Shown in pieces: positions 8,572-17,565 of a DNA stretch of 64,000 bases (the first letter of the stretch is position 1; every line of letters begins with the position of its first letter). The notes beneath the pieces are model-generated. The model ran no database searches, was not told the DNA's origin, and saw only the letters and a program-made list of their open reading frames with translations. Made by a program: the position numbers and the translations under genes. Source of the DNA: Hydrogenothermaceae bacterium (GTDB taxonomy: Bacteria > Aquificota > Aquificia > Aquificales > Hydrogenothermaceae); contig JAOABH010000004.1 in NCBI GenBank assembly GCA_026418455.1, forward strand, positions 558,001 to 622,000, written 5' to 3'.

Positions 8572-9489
8572 TCAAATGTTTATAAATCCAAATTTAACAG
8601 CAAGATAGAAAGCTATAAAAATTATAGCAAGAAAAAGAAGAGAGCAGTATATAATAGCCATGATGTCTCTATCTTCACTTTTTTTAAAGTTTATAGTGTC
8701 ATAAACAGATTCTATATGCTGTGGTTTTATAACTTTACTATCTTCCATAAATGCAACCATAAGAGATCTTGATACCAAAATATTTACTAACCTTGGATAA
8801 CCATGTGTCAGCTCATATATCTTTTTTATTGTATCTGGTTCAAACTGAATATCTTCATTACCAGCAACTTTTAATCTATGGTAAATATAATTTTTAACCT
8901 CTCTCTCTGAAAGTGGTTGTAAAAACACTTTATTTGGAATTCTCTGATTTAACTGTCTTAATCTTATGTCGTTTAACTTTTCTTCTAACTCAGGCTGTCC
9001 AAATAACATTATCTGTATGAGCTTTTCTTTCTCTGTTTCCAGATTTGAAAGAAGTCTTAACTCTTCCAATGTTTCTATCGGTAGATTTTGAGCTTCATCT
9101 ATTATTATAAGAACTTTTTTACCTTCTTTTACTTTTTCTTCCAAAAATTTCTTAAATATTTTAAATATTTCATTTTTAGATATATCTTTATCATACTCTA
9201 CACCAAACTCATCAAGAAGTGTTTTTAAAAATTCATCAGGATTTAAAGTGGGACTTAGTATAAGAGCGTATATATAGTTCTCTGGAAGTTTAGATAAAAA
9301 CTTCCTTAATATGGTAGTTTTTCCCGTTCCCGGTTCTCCTATTATTACACAGAAACCCTCTCCGTTTGTAACAACATAGTGAAGTAAATTTTCTGCAACC
9401 CTATGGGTTAAAGCCGGAAAAAAGTATGTGTAATCCGGAGTTATCTTAAAGGGATCTTCCTTTAAACCAAAATAATCTAAGTAGTTCAT
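8572..9489 (-). CDS. ExeA/GspA-like AAA ATPase with C-terminal membrane anchor
   Basis: A 305-residue P-loop ATPase. The N-terminus (YFGLKEDPFKITPDYTYFF) is the typical opening of the ExeA family, followed by Walker A GEPGTGKTT (residues 51-59) and Walker B LIIIDEAQ (to residue 134). A single hydrophobic segment near residues 277-300 would anchor it in the inner membrane. Relatives act in secretion (ExeA, which also binds peptidoglycan) or as motors of unknown use. No peptidoglycan-binding domain is visible. It overlaps the lptA stop by 4 bases, so a link to LPS export is suggested by position only. Confidence 0.8.
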   Translation of the reverse strand: MNYLDYFGLKEDPFKITPDYTYFFPALTHRVAENLLHYVVTNGEGFCVIIGEPGTGKTTILRKFLSKLPENYIYALILSPTLNPDEFLKTLLDEFGVEYDKDISKNEIFKIFKKFLEEKVKEGKKVLIIIDEAQNLPIETLEELRLLSNLETEKEKLIQIMLFGQPELEEKLNDIRLRQLNQRIPNKVFLQPLSEREVKNYIYHRLKVAGNEDIQFEPDTIKKIYELTHGYPRLVNILVSRSLMVAFMEDSKVIKPQHIESVYDTINFKKSEDRDIMAIIYCSLLFLAIIFIAFYLAVKFGFINI

Positions 9490-9962
9490 TTTGCCTCTTT
9501 ATCTTTAGGGAAGAAAATTGTTCTCACTCTCTCTTTCTGTCCCGTACTTACAGCTTTCTCCTCTGTTATATAGTAGTAGATAATTTCTCCCTCTACACTG
9601 TTTTTATCTTGATGAACTTCAGCTTCCCCTCTTAAAATTATCACATCTTGGTCTTTAATGTACTCACCTTCATTTCCTTTGCCCCATTTGTTCTCCTGTT
9701 TAAAATAAACATTCCCGACGGCAACTATCCTTGCCACATCATTTTTAGTATCTAAATAAACCTTCATACTATCTGCCCTTAAGTATATATTTCCTTTATT
9801 TACTTCGACATTTCCGTTATAAACAATTAGTCTCTCCTTATTAAAATACTCAACCTTGTCTGCCGTTATAATCGTAGGAGCCTTTTTATCCGGTTTCTCT
9901 GCAGAAAATCCTTTTGACAGTGTTAAGAATAACGCTAAAAAAATCACAGTATATTTAACCAT
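9486..9962 (-). CDS. lptA: LptA-like periplasmic LPS transport protein
   Basis: A 158-residue OstA/LptA-fold protein with a signal peptide (residues 1 to about 20, ending FSAEK). The body has the family's repeating pattern: ITADKVEYFNKERLIVYNGNVEVNKG, then DSMKVYLDT and VGNVYFKQ. It would form part of the periplasmic bridge carrying lipopolysaccharide to LptD. It overlaps lptC upstream by 8 bases and the ATPase downstream by 4 bases. Sequence divergence makes the symbol probable rather than certain. Confidence 0.82.
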   Translation of the reverse strand: MVKYTVIFLALFLTLSKGFSAEKPDKKAPTIITADKVEYFNKERLIVYNGNVEVNKGNIYLRADSMKVYLDTKNDVARIVAVGNVYFKQENKWGKGNEGEYIKDQDVIILRGEAEVHQDKNSVEGEIIYYYITEEKAVSTGQKERVRTIFFPKDKEAK

Positions 9963-10485
9963 CTCTACCTCTTATCTCGGTTTTTACTTTCTCCAATGAC
10001 ATATTTCTCTCATCTATTTTAAAGATGAGATTTTTTCCCTCTATCTTCACTCCCTTTGATTCAATCGTATTATACACATTATTATAAGCCAGAGAGTCTT
10101 TTATAGATATATTTAAAATAGTAGTATTTAAAGAGGTATCCTTAGACAACACCAAAACATTTCCTATAAAACTCACAACCTCCTCTTTTGGATAGTAAAA
10201 AGCTTCTTCCGATAAAATCTCCACTTTATCTCCAGCAGAACTTATTAAAACTTTCGGCTCGTTTATGTATATTCTTCTTCCATAATCTACCACGTACTTC
10301 CCTTCCATATAGTAATTATCTCTTCCTATGGAGTATAATGAAAAATCTTCTATCCTTGAAAACTTAGATGATAACTTTGATATATTTTCCCTATCTAAAA
10401 AATCAATCACTTCTTTAAAGATGTAAGAGATAACAAGGAAAACAGATGTATAGAAAAATATATTCTTAACCAAACTTTTCAGCAT
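9955..10485 (-). CDS. lptC: LptC-like LPS export protein
   Basis: A 176-residue protein with one N-terminal membrane segment (about residues 8-26) and a periplasmic beta-rich domain. The segment [39 protein letters not shown] is typical of the LptC/YrbK fold. It would link the inner-membrane LptBFG complex to LptA. The start lies 20 bases inside the end of hemA, and the end overlaps lptA, so the two Lpt genes are co-expressed. No lptB, lptF or lptG is in the window. Confidence 0.78.
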   Translation of the reverse strand: MLKSLVKNIFFYTSVFLVISYIFKEVIDFLDRENISKLSSKFSRIEDFSLYSIGRDNYYMEGKYVVDYGRRIYINEPKVLISSAGDKVEILSEEAFYYPKEEVVSFIGNVLVLSKDTSLNTTILNISIKDSLAYNNVYNTIESKGVKIEGKNLIFKIDERNMSLEKVKTEIRGRDG

Positions 10486-11773
10486 CTTCTTCCTTTTCTT
10501 TTTTTCTTGTGTCCCATCTTGGACTAAACATTTCTTGAAGTATCTTTACATAGTGATTATCGTCTTCTGATGTTGCTTTATCTTTAATATACATAGTAGG
10601 TCTGTGGAGTAACTTATTGATGAGAGACCTCATAGCTATATCTATTTTTCCTTTCTCTTCATCTGTCAGATATGGCATATCTTTAAAAAGTCTCTCAAGT
10701 TGTTTCTCTCTTAGAGAGTCTGCATAGCTTCTTATGGAAGATATAAGAGGATTAACCTTTTGAATTTGAAGCCATTTGATAAATTTATCAACTTCATCTT
10801 GAAGTATAAACTCAGCTCTCTGGGCTTCTATCTTTCTCTCCTCTATGTTGCTGTTTACAATTGTTTGAAGGTCATCTATGTTGTACAGATACACTCCTTC
10901 CAGATCATTTACAGACTCTTCCACGTTTCTTGGGACAGATATATCTATTATAAAGAGTGGATTTTTACGATTTTTTACCACTTTTTTTATATCTTCTTTT
11001 TTTAAGATAGGTTCAGGGGCACCTGTTGATACGATAACAATATCTGCTTCCGGTAAAAACTCTAAAAGCTTATCAAATCTGATTGCACTTCCGTTAAACT
11101 CCTGGGCAAGCTCCACAGCCTTTTCAAATGTCCTGTTAGATACGAAGATATGTTTTACACCAATGGAAGACAGATGTTTTACTGCAAGTTCTGCCATCTC
11201 CCCCGCACCGATTATCAGCACATTCTTATCTCTCAAATCTCCAAATATTTTTTTTGCAAGTAAAGCCGCCGCATAACTTATTGATACAGCTTTTCTTGAT
11301 ATTCCTGTAGAAGTTCTCACCTTTTTAGAAACATTGAGAGCTTTATCAAACAGTCTTGTAAGTATATGTCTTACAGCTTTATACTCTCTTGCTTTTGAAA
11401 ATGAGTCTTTAAACTGACATACAATCTGTGGCTCCCCTATAACCATTGAGTCCAGACTTGAAGCAACCCTAAATACATGGGTTATAGCCTGTTTTTCTGT
11501 TAAGAAAAATATATGTTTCTCAAAGAAGTGTATAGGTATAGAGAAGTATTGAGAAAGGACTTTTAGTATGTCTAACTTAAGATTTTTGGTATTTGAAGCT
11601 ACACCGTAAAACTCAACCCTGTTACATGTAGATAAAACACAGACTTCAAGGATACTATCAACTTCCGAAAGTAAGTTAAGAATATCTCCTATCTGACTAT
11701 CAGATACAGCAAACTTCTCCCTTATCTCTACCGGAGCCGTCTTATAGTTTAAACCTATAGCAAAGATCTCCAT
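10466..11773 (-). CDS. hemA: Glutamyl-tRNA reductase
   Basis: Reduces Glu-tRNA to glutamate-1-semialdehyde, the first committed step of the C5 haem pathway. The catalytic cysteine lies in [14 protein letters not shown] (about residue 50), the tRNA/NADPH part includes [13 protein letters not shown] and [14 protein letters not shown], and the C-terminal dimerisation helix runs to residue 435. Demand for haem fits the cytochromes and oxidase in this window. It starts the run hemA-lptC-lptA-ATPase-aroA-mqnE. Confidence 0.96.
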   Translation of the reverse strand: MEIFAIGLNYKTAPVEIREKFAVSDSQIGDILNLLSEVDSILEVCVLSTCNRVEFYGVASNTKNLKLDILKVLSQYFSIPIHFFEKHIFFLTEKQAITHVFRVASSLDSMVIGEPQIVCQFKDSFSKAREYKAVRHILTRLFDKALNVSKKVRTSTGISRKAVSISYAAALLAKKIFGDLRDKNVLIIGAGEMAELAVKHLSSIGVKHIFVSNRTFEKAVELAQEFNGSAIRFDKLLEFLPEADIVIVSTGAPEPILKKEDIKKVVKNRKNPLFIIDISVPRNVEESVNDLEGVYLYNIDDLQTIVNSNIEERKIEAQRAEFILQDEVDKFIKWLQIQKVNPLISSIRSYADSLREKQLERLFKDMPYLTDEEKGKIDIAMRSLINKLLHRPTMYIKDKATSEDDNHYVKILQEMFSPRWDTRKKEKEEDAEKFG

Positions 11774-11802
11774 ATTTTCTCCTGCTTAAACTCATAAACA
11801 AT

Positions 11803-11822
11803 ATTATACACTTTGCTATAAT
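11803..11822. promoter_or_regulatory. Back-to-back -10 elements for hemA and the DUF2203 gene
   Basis: Perfect TATAAT hexamers occur on the plus strand (11817-11822) and the minus strand (11803-11808) in the 79-base divergent gap. No good -35 hexamer accompanies either, so these are candidates only. Confidence 0.5.
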
Positions 11823-11852
11823 ATAAATCAGATTGTCTGGAGGTTAGATAGT

Positions 11853-12284
11853 ATGTTTAAAAAGTATTTTACTGTAAAGGAAGCTAACTATTTGCTGCCT
11901 CAAATAAAAGCTCTTGTGGAAGAGATAGCTGAAAAGAGGGAAAGTATAAATTATTATCTATTTAGATATGAAGAGTTAAACGAAAAAGACAGAGACGAAA
12001 AGGATGAACTTGAACTTATGTATGTTAAAACATTACTTTCCACAGAAAATCAAGAGATAAAAGAACTTATTGAAGTTATAGAAGGATTTGGTGTTTTGGT
12101 AAAAGGGCTTGATCCGGTGATAATTGATTTTCCAGCGGAAAATAACGGAGAAGAGATATTCCTATGCTGGAAAGAAGATGAAGAAAGCATACTCTACTGG
12201 CATGGTAAATACGAAGGATTTCAGGGTAGAAAACCTATAAGTATGCTTAAAGCTGGATCAACCAGAGGGTATTTTAATTTCTGA
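11853..12284 (+). CDS. DUF2203 family protein
   Basis: A 143-residue soluble protein. It begins FTVKEANYLLPQIKALVEEI and ends with the hallmark pattern VDFPA-like (VIIDFPAENNGEEIFLCWK), then WHGKYEGFQGRKPI, which I recognise as the DUF2203 family of unknown function. The first part is predicted helical and charged. It has its own TATAAT and a GGAGG site, and its stop overlaps the end of lptD on the other strand by 11 bases. Confidence 0.8.
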   Translation: MFKKYFTVKEANYLLPQIKALVEEIAEKRESINYYLFRYEELNEKDRDEKDELELMYVKTLLSTENQEIKELIEVIEGFGVLVKGLDPVIIDFPAENNGEEIFLCWKEDEESILYWHGKYEGFQGRKPISMLKAGSTRGYFNF

Positions 12285-14277
12285 TAAACGGTAATTTGTA
12301 TCCAAACCCCATTATATTTACAATAACGAATATATTTCTGTATCTCTTTTCGGTGGTTTTGTTGTAGTCCTCATAAAAATTGAATGTTATATTCCAACAC
12401 TTTCTATCCCACACAAAAGAGAAAAGTTTTCTCTGTACATATCCACCGGAAAGATTGCTGAGTATATAACCAGAAAGTTTATAGTTTTCAAGGTTTATAT
12501 TGAAACTGTTTGATAGCTGCTTTGAGTTTGCTGTATAGCTATCAAAAGAGTAGGAGATACTGTAAGATAGCCAGTTTTTTGGAGTAAAGCCAAGAGAAGT
12601 TACCGTTCTTATAACCCTACCCTTTTCCGTATCATAGTAAGTTATCGTATCTGCTGTTATCCTTTTAAAAGCAAACAGTAAGCTATTTTTAAGAGGTTTT
12701 ATATCTGAGTAATACTGATTTTCACCGATTTTATAACTTCCCAAAAATGTATAGCCAGATGAAACTTCCCATCTAAAGTAGTAATCTTTCCTGAAATTTA
12801 AAATATTGTAGAGATAGACATCTAAATCTTTCTTCTCATCTACTCTATCTTCTCTGTCATAGTATGGTAGATTAGACTGATTTAGTTTTGATATGTATTC
12901 AAAAGTTAACTTCGGAATAAAAGAGTGTATAAAACCATCATAACCTTTAATGAAACTTGTCTGAATACTCTCTTTAAAAGGTATTAAAAATCTGGTATCC
13001 AAAGTATTTCCGTTTTTTGTATTTATATATGCCGTAAATCTCGGCTGAAATTGGGCTATATTGGTAAACTTACCAAAATAGTCATATCTGTATATATTGA
13101 GTATATTGTCTGTCCTTATACCTGAAGTCCCTTCTTCTCGGTAAAAGTAGTTGTTATCTGATAAAAAGTCGTAATATGTGTTTTCAAAGAAAAAGTTAGA
13201 GGTTTTCTTATATATCCTAACTTCAGGGAGTCTCTGTAAAGTTTTTCTGTTATCTGGTTGTGTAAGGTCATAAAAGTAATCAAAATTCAACTCTGTTAAA
13301 AAATCACCGTAGTCCGTTCTTCCTACCACATAGGACCTTGTAAAAGCTGTATATCTTAAAAAACTCATATTATAAAAATCTTCAAAGAAGTATCTATCAC
13401 TTGGAATATCAACCTTTGAGTAAAATTTCCATCTGTCAAAAGGAGAGTAATTACTTTCAAGTTTCAATCTCCATCTGTAAGTTAATGGAGTTTGAGTTCT
13501 ACCTGACCACCACTCTCTACTACCACTTTCTTTAAATAAATCAATCTGACCTGTCAGATATGAATTCTCATCAAGTGATCTTCTGTACTCTACAGATAGA
13601 CCTTCTCCCTGTCTGTTTCTGTAATCAGAAGTGAGAGTTATATCTGAGTAATCATTTATAACATAAAAGAAAGGCTGTTTGTATATAAATGTGTTGTATT
13701 TATCAGAGCCTATAATTGGTGGTAAAAATCCAGATTTTCTCTCAACAAGTGGGTAAGAAAAGTATGGTGTATAAAGAATAGGGATTTTACAGAATCTTAA
13801 AGTGGTGTTGTAAGTGATAAGTTTATCATTCTCTTTTGCATACCCGGAAGTTGACTTTACAAACCAATCTCTCTGACTAAAGGGACAGGTAGAAAACTCT
13901 AAATTTTTAAAGTTATACTCATCTCTAACTTTTTTTAAAACTGTTCCCCTTACGTAAAACTGCTTATCCATCAAACCTTCATAGTTATAAACTTCTCCTT
14001 GATCACTCTCTATATCCCACCATCCATCTGACCCTGTACCTTCAAAAGAAGGAGTTTTAATATACATTTTCGTAGGTAAAGTTATCTTCTTATTTTGAGT
14101 GTCGTAAATAACTTTCTCAGATTGTAAAATTTTATCCTGGTAAACTATCTTAACGTTACCAGTAGCTACAATTATTCCATCTTTATCTCTCTCTAATTTA
14201 TCAGCCTCTACAATTACTGGCTCAGTGGCATAACTTAGATATATAATAGTTAGAACTAAAATAAAAACTAAATGCAA
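12274..14277 (-). CDS. lptD: LPS-assembly protein LptD
   Basis: Outer-membrane beta-barrel that inserts lipopolysaccharide into the outer leaflet. A signal peptide (residues 1 to about 17) is followed by an OstA-like N-terminal domain (VIVEADKLERDKDGIIVATGNVKI) and a long barrel region rich in alternating aromatic and polar residues ending in an aromatic-containing strand. At 667 residues it is somewhat shorter than the E. coli protein. The disulphide-forming cysteine pairs of E. coli LptD are not obvious: only a few cysteines are seen (for example STCPF). It is transcribed alone, divergently from rbgA. Confidence 0.88.
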   Translation of the reverse strand: MHLVFILVLTIIYLSYATEPVIVEADKLERDKDGIIVATGNVKIVYQDKILQSEKVIYDTQNKKITLPTKMYIKTPSFEGTGSDGWWDIESDQGEVYNYEGLMDKQFYVRGTVLKKVRDEYNFKNLEFSTCPFSQRDWFVKSTSGYAKENDKLITYNTTLRFCKIPILYTPYFSYPLVERKSGFLPPIIGSDKYNTFIYKQPFFYVINDYSDITLTSDYRNRQGEGLSVEYRRSLDENSYLTGQIDLFKESGSREWWSGRTQTPLTYRWRLKLESNYSPFDRWKFYSKVDIPSDRYFFEDFYNMSFLRYTAFTRSYVVGRTDYGDFLTELNFDYFYDLTQPDNRKTLQRLPEVRIYKKTSNFFFENTYYDFLSDNNYFYREEGTSGIRTDNILNIYRYDYFGKFTNIAQFQPRFTAYINTKNGNTLDTRFLIPFKESIQTSFIKGYDGFIHSFIPKLTFEYISKLNQSNLPYYDREDRVDEKKDLDVYLYNILNFRKDYYFRWEVSSGYTFLGSYKIGENQYYSDIKPLKNSLLFAFKRITADTITYYDTEKGRVIRTVTSLGFTPKNWLSYSISYSFDSYTANSKQLSNSFNINLENYKLSGYILSNLSGGYVQRKLFSFVWDRKCWNITFNFYEDYNKTTEKRYRNIFVIVNIMGFGYKLPFIRN

Positions 14278-14330
14278 ACAGCCTCCATAGAATAGAAGTT
14301 TGATTTCTTATTATACAACAAAGGAGAGAG

Positions 14331-15116
14331 ATGTTGGAAAAACCAAGAGAGTGGCTCAGAGAAAAGAGTATAGCAAAGAGGATACTTTCTGAATCTAACC
14401 TTATCCTTGAAGTTGTTGATGGGAGAATACCCTTTGAAACGAGGAACAGTGTAGTTGAAAATTTAGCAAAGGAAAGGAATAAAAGTCTGATTGTAGTTTT
14501 AAACAAAGCTGACCTTGTCCCAAGGGATTTCTTAGAAAAAGAAAAATCTCTGATAGAGAGGGAGTTTCCTGTAGTTATATTTTCTGCTCACAAAAAGATG
14601 GGAATAAAGGATCTTATTCAAGAGATAAAAGAGTTGGCAAATAAAAAGGGCATAGTGAAGATAGGTGTTTTAGGTTATCCTAATGTTGGAAAGTCATCAG
14701 TGATAAATGCCTTAAAAGGAAAGAAAGTTGCTACAACATCCCCAAAACCTGGAATGACCACTGGAGAAAAACTGATAAAACTTGATGAGAATATATTTCT
14801 AATAGATACACCGGGAATAATTACATTAGAGTATCAGGAAGATTTAGCATTAAAAGGATCCTGGATTCCAGATAAACTTCAGCTTCCTGTAGAGGTAGCC
14901 TTAAAACTATTGGAAAAGATAGTCCAAGAGAGACCTGAAGCTATAAGAGAAACTTACAGGATAGAACCAAATGTAGAAGACCCACTAAGGACTCTTGAGG
15001 ATATAGGAAGGAGACTAAATTACAAAATTTCCGGAGGAGAGGTAGACTTAGAGAGAGCTGCAAAAAAAGTTTTGTGGGATTGGATTAAAGGTTTCATAAA
15101 AGCCTACTGGATTTAA
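14331..15116 (+). CDS. rbgA: Ribosome biogenesis GTPase A (YlqF/RbgA)
   Basis: A 261-residue circularly permuted GTPase that acts in late 50S assembly. The permuted order is visible: G4 NKAD (about residue 55) comes before G1 GYPNVGKSS (about residues 120-128), then G2 TTSPKPGMT and G3 DTPG. The N-terminus (REKSIAKRILSESNLILEVVDGRIPFETRN) and the small C-terminal helical domain match the family. It is divergent from lptD and lies upstream of dnaX. Confidence 0.92.
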   Translation: MLEKPREWLREKSIAKRILSESNLILEVVDGRIPFETRNSVVENLAKERNKSLIVVLNKADLVPRDFLEKEKSLIEREFPVVIFSAHKKMGIKDLIQEIKELANKKGIVKIGVLGYPNVGKSSVINALKGKKVATTSPKPGMTTGEKLIKLDENIFLIDTPGIITLEYQEDLALKGSWIPDKLQLPVEVALKLLEKIVQERPEAIRETYRIEPNVEDPLRTLEDIGRRLNYKISGGEVDLERAAKKVLWDWIKGFIKAYWI

Positions 15117-15127
15117 GGCTATTAAGG

Positions 15128-15133
15128 TATAAT
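15128..15133 (+). promoter_or_regulatory. -10 element upstream of dnaX
   Basis: A perfect TATAAT lies 29 bases upstream of the dnaX start, after the rbgA stop. No clear -35 hexamer is seen. Confidence 0.45.
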
Positions 15134-15162
15134 TTTTATTATATTTAAGTTGAGGTAAACTT

Positions 15163-16629
15163 TTGACATACGAAGCATTCTCAAGAAAGTATAGACCTAG
15201 GAGTTTCTCTGAAGTTGTAGGACAGGAGTATGTTGTCAAAACATTGAAAAATGCTCTTAGATTAAACAGAATTAGCCATGCTTACATCTTCTCAGGACAA
15301 AGGGGAGTAGGTAAAACAACCATAGCAAGGATTCTTACAAAAGCTTTAAACTGTAAAAACCCAGTAGATTTTGAACCTTGTAATCAATGTGAAAACTGTA
15401 TTGAGATAGAGAAAGGTTCTTTTCCGGATATGTATGAGATAGATGCGGCATCAAACAGAGGTATAGACGATATTAGGTCAATAAGGGATAACGTAGGTTA
15501 TTCACCTATAAAAGGAAACTACAAAGTTTATATAATAGATGAAGTCCATATGCTTACAAAAGAAGCCTTTAACGCTCTACTTAAAACATTGGAAGAACCA
15601 CCCCCAAAAAATATATTCATCCTGGCAACAACAGAACTTTACAAAATTCCTGATACGATAAAATCAAGATGTCAGATATTTATATTCAAACAACCTACAA
15701 AAAGCCAGATAAAACATTATTTAGAGAGTATTTTAAAGAGAGAAAATTTACCCTACGAAGAGGAAGCTGTAGATCTGTTGGTTGAGGAGTTTGAGGGAGG
15801 AATGAGGGACTTCGCCAGTCTATTAGACCAGGCGGTAACATTTTCAGATGGGAAGTTAACTGTATCTTCGGTGGAGGAACTGTTAGGTATAATTCCAAAA
15901 AGTTATATAAAACAGACTCTACAGCATATCAAAAATTCTGATTTAAAAGAAGCTGTAAAACTTATAGATATAATTGAAACACAGGGATATGACCTTAACA
16001 TATTTTGGAAACAGCTTATAGATAAGCTACATCATGAACTTCTGAGTATAACATTAAATCAAAAAGGTGATATATTCTCTCAAGAAGATGAAAAGAAGGT
16101 TATATATATTCTATCTCTCTTTAATAAAGCCTTTATAGAAAGTAAAACTTTACAAAATCCAAAATCTGTATATCAGCTCTACATACTAAAACTGAAATTT
16201 TTAGAGTATATTAAGCCGGTTGAACAGTTAATCAAAGAAGGGATAGAGATAACCAGTATATCTAAGCAGACGGAAAACAAAACTACAGAAATTACTGAAA
16301 AGACAGAAAATGTAGAGCCGGATATAAAACAGAAAATCATAAAAATGATGATGTCAGAGCCTATGTTGTCAGTATCTTTAAACCAGATAAACATAGAAGA
16401 AATTGAAGATAAAGTAATATTAAAAACAGAAAACCTATCTGTAGCTGCTTTACTTGAAAAAAAGATTGACGAGATAAAAAAAGTTATAGGTAAAGATGTT
16501 TTATTAAACACTCCAAAGATAGAAGAAAAACCTACCAAAAAAAGTAAGAAGAGAGATAACTCTATAGATAAAGTCCTTGAACTTTTTCCAGGTTCAAAAA
16601 TTTTAAAATACGAAGACAAGGAGGAGTAG
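15163..16629 (+). CDS. dnaX: DNA polymerase III gamma/tau subunit
   Basis: Clamp-loader ATPase subunit. Residues 1-360 carry the AAA+ core: FSRKYRPRSF, Walker A GQRGVGKTT (45-53), zinc cysteines 64, 73, 76 and 79, Walker B DEVHML and the SRC motif (KSRCQIF). The C-terminal part (to 488) is charged with a small folded segment near residues 395-450. The start is TTG with GAGG at 15152-15155. A frameshift heptamer at 16458-16464 could give a 435-residue short form. It is followed by ybaB and recR, a widely conserved order. Confidence 0.95.
   Translation: MTYEAFSRKYRPRSFSEVVGQEYVVKTLKNALRLNRISHAYIFSGQRGVGKTTIARILTKALNCKNPVDFEPCNQCENCIEIEKGSFPDMYEIDAASNRGIDDIRSIRDNVGYSPIKGNYKVYIIDEVHMLTKEAFNALLKTLEEPPPKNIFILATTELYKIPDTIKSRCQIFIFKQPTKSQIKHYLESILKRENLPYEEEAVDLLVEEFEGGMRDFASLLDQAVTFSDGKLTVSSVEELLGIIPKSYIKQTLQHIKNSDLKEAVKLIDIIETQGYDLNIFWKQLIDKLHHELLSITLNQKGDIFSQEDEKKVIYILSLFNKAFIESKTLQNPKSVYQLYILKLKFLEYIKPVEQLIKEGIEITSISKQTENKTTEITEKTENVEPDIKQKIIKMMMSEPMLSVSLNQINIEEIEDKVILKTENLSVAALLEKKIDEIKKVIGKDVLLNTPKIEEKPTKKSKKRDNSIDKVLELFPGSKILKYEDKEE
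16458..16464 (+). promoter_or_regulatory. Candidate -1 frameshift heptamer in dnaX
   Basis: The zero-frame codons GAA AAA AAG (432-434) contain A AAA AAG, the same heptamer in the same phase as E. coli dnaX. After a -1 slip the next codons are GAT TGA, so the product would end after one extra residue, at 435. No upstream SD-like stimulator or strong downstream hairpin is obvious. Confidence 0.4.
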
Positions 16630-16630
16630 T

Positions 16631-16951
16631 ATGTTTTCAAACATAGCTGAAATGATGAAACAGCTTCAATCAATGAAAGAGAATATGGAAAAAGCCAAAG
16701 AAGAGTTAAAGAGAGAGAAGATAGTTGTTGAAGTTGGAGGTGGAATGGTTAAGGTAACAGTTAACGGCGTTGGTGAAATTATAGATATAGATATTGACAA
16801 ATCTGTAATAGATGATTATGAGCTTTTGAGAGAACTGCTTATATCCGGAGTGAACGAAGCTATAGAGAGATCAAGGGATGTTATGACACAAAAGATGACA
16901 GAAGCAGCTGGAATACCTTTAAGTATGCTGAAGATGGGTGGTTTATTTTGA
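16631..16951 (+). CDS. ybaB: YbaB/EbfC family nucleoid-associated protein
   Basis: A 106-residue DNA-binding protein of the YbaB/EbfC family, dimeric with a tweezer shape in known structures. It shows the N-terminal helix rich in M, Q and K (MMKQLQSMKENMEKAKEEL), the VVEVGGGMVKVTVNGVGEI core and a C-terminal TEAAGIPL. It starts 2 bases after dnaX and its stop overlaps the recR TTG start, so dnaX, ybaB and recR are translated together. Confidence 0.93.
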   Translation: MFSNIAEMMKQLQSMKENMEKAKEELKREKIVVEVGGGMVKVTVNGVGEIIDIDIDKSVIDDYELLRELLISGVNEAIERSRDVMTQKMTEAAGIPLSMLKMGGLF

Positions 16952-17550
16952 AAAATATAGTCCCTGAAAGTATAACAAAGGTTATTCAACATCTTATGTC
17001 TTTTCCCGGTTATGGAGAAAAGGCTTCAAAAAGATTTACTTTAAACCTTCTGAAAATGCCAAAAGGAGAAGCCGTTGATTTCATAAAAGAAGTAGCACAG
17101 ATGATAGAGAAGGTAGTTCCCTGTAAAGAGTGTGGTCTGTTTACAGAAGAGGAGATATGCCCTATATGCAAAGATGAAGGGAGAGATAGAAAAACTATAT
17201 GTGTTGTGGAAGAGTCTTTTGACGGCTTTATAATAGAACAGACAGGTAAGTTTAAAGGACTTTATCATGTGCTTGGAGGTAGGTTATCTCCCTTGGAAGG
17301 GATAACACCAAAGGATTTAAATATAGACAAACTGTTAAAGAGAGTTGAAGAGTTGGCGGTAGAAGAAGTTTTAATAGCTACAAATCCAACAGTAGAAGGA
17401 GAAGCAACGGCAAACTATATTCAGAATCTACTAAAAAATAAGAATGTATCAATAACAAGATTAGCATACGGTCTTCCTTTCGGTGCTGTTTTGGAAAATG
17501 CAGACGAGTTTACTCTATCAAAAGCAATAGAGTTTAAAATTAAGATATAA
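16948..17550 (+). CDS. recR: Recombination mediator RecR
   Basis: Works with RecO (and RecF) to load RecA at gaps. The protein shows a helix-hairpin-helix near the N-terminus (HLMSFPGYGEKASKRF), a four-cysteine zinc finger (CKECGLFTEEEICPIC), a Toprim domain (ICVVEESFDGFIIEQTGKFKGLYHVLGG) and a C-terminal Walker-B-like region. Length 200 is typical. The start is TTG within TTGA at the ybaB stop. Confidence 0.95.
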   Translation: MKNIVPESITKVIQHLMSFPGYGEKASKRFTLNLLKMPKGEAVDFIKEVAQMIEKVVPCKECGLFTEEEICPICKDEGRDRKTICVVEESFDGFIIEQTGKFKGLYHVLGGRLSPLEGITPKDLNIDKLLKRVEELAVEEVLIATNPTVEGEATANYIQNLLKNKNVSITRLAYGLPFGAVLENADEFTLSKAIEFKIKI

Positions 17551-17565
17551 TAGTTTTCAAAAAAT

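Noticed and set aside
16535-16541. A second A-run in dnaX (ACC AAA AAA AGT) as a slippage site
   Set aside because: It is near codon 460, so slippage would remove only about 28 residues, and the phase does not give a proper frameshift heptamer.
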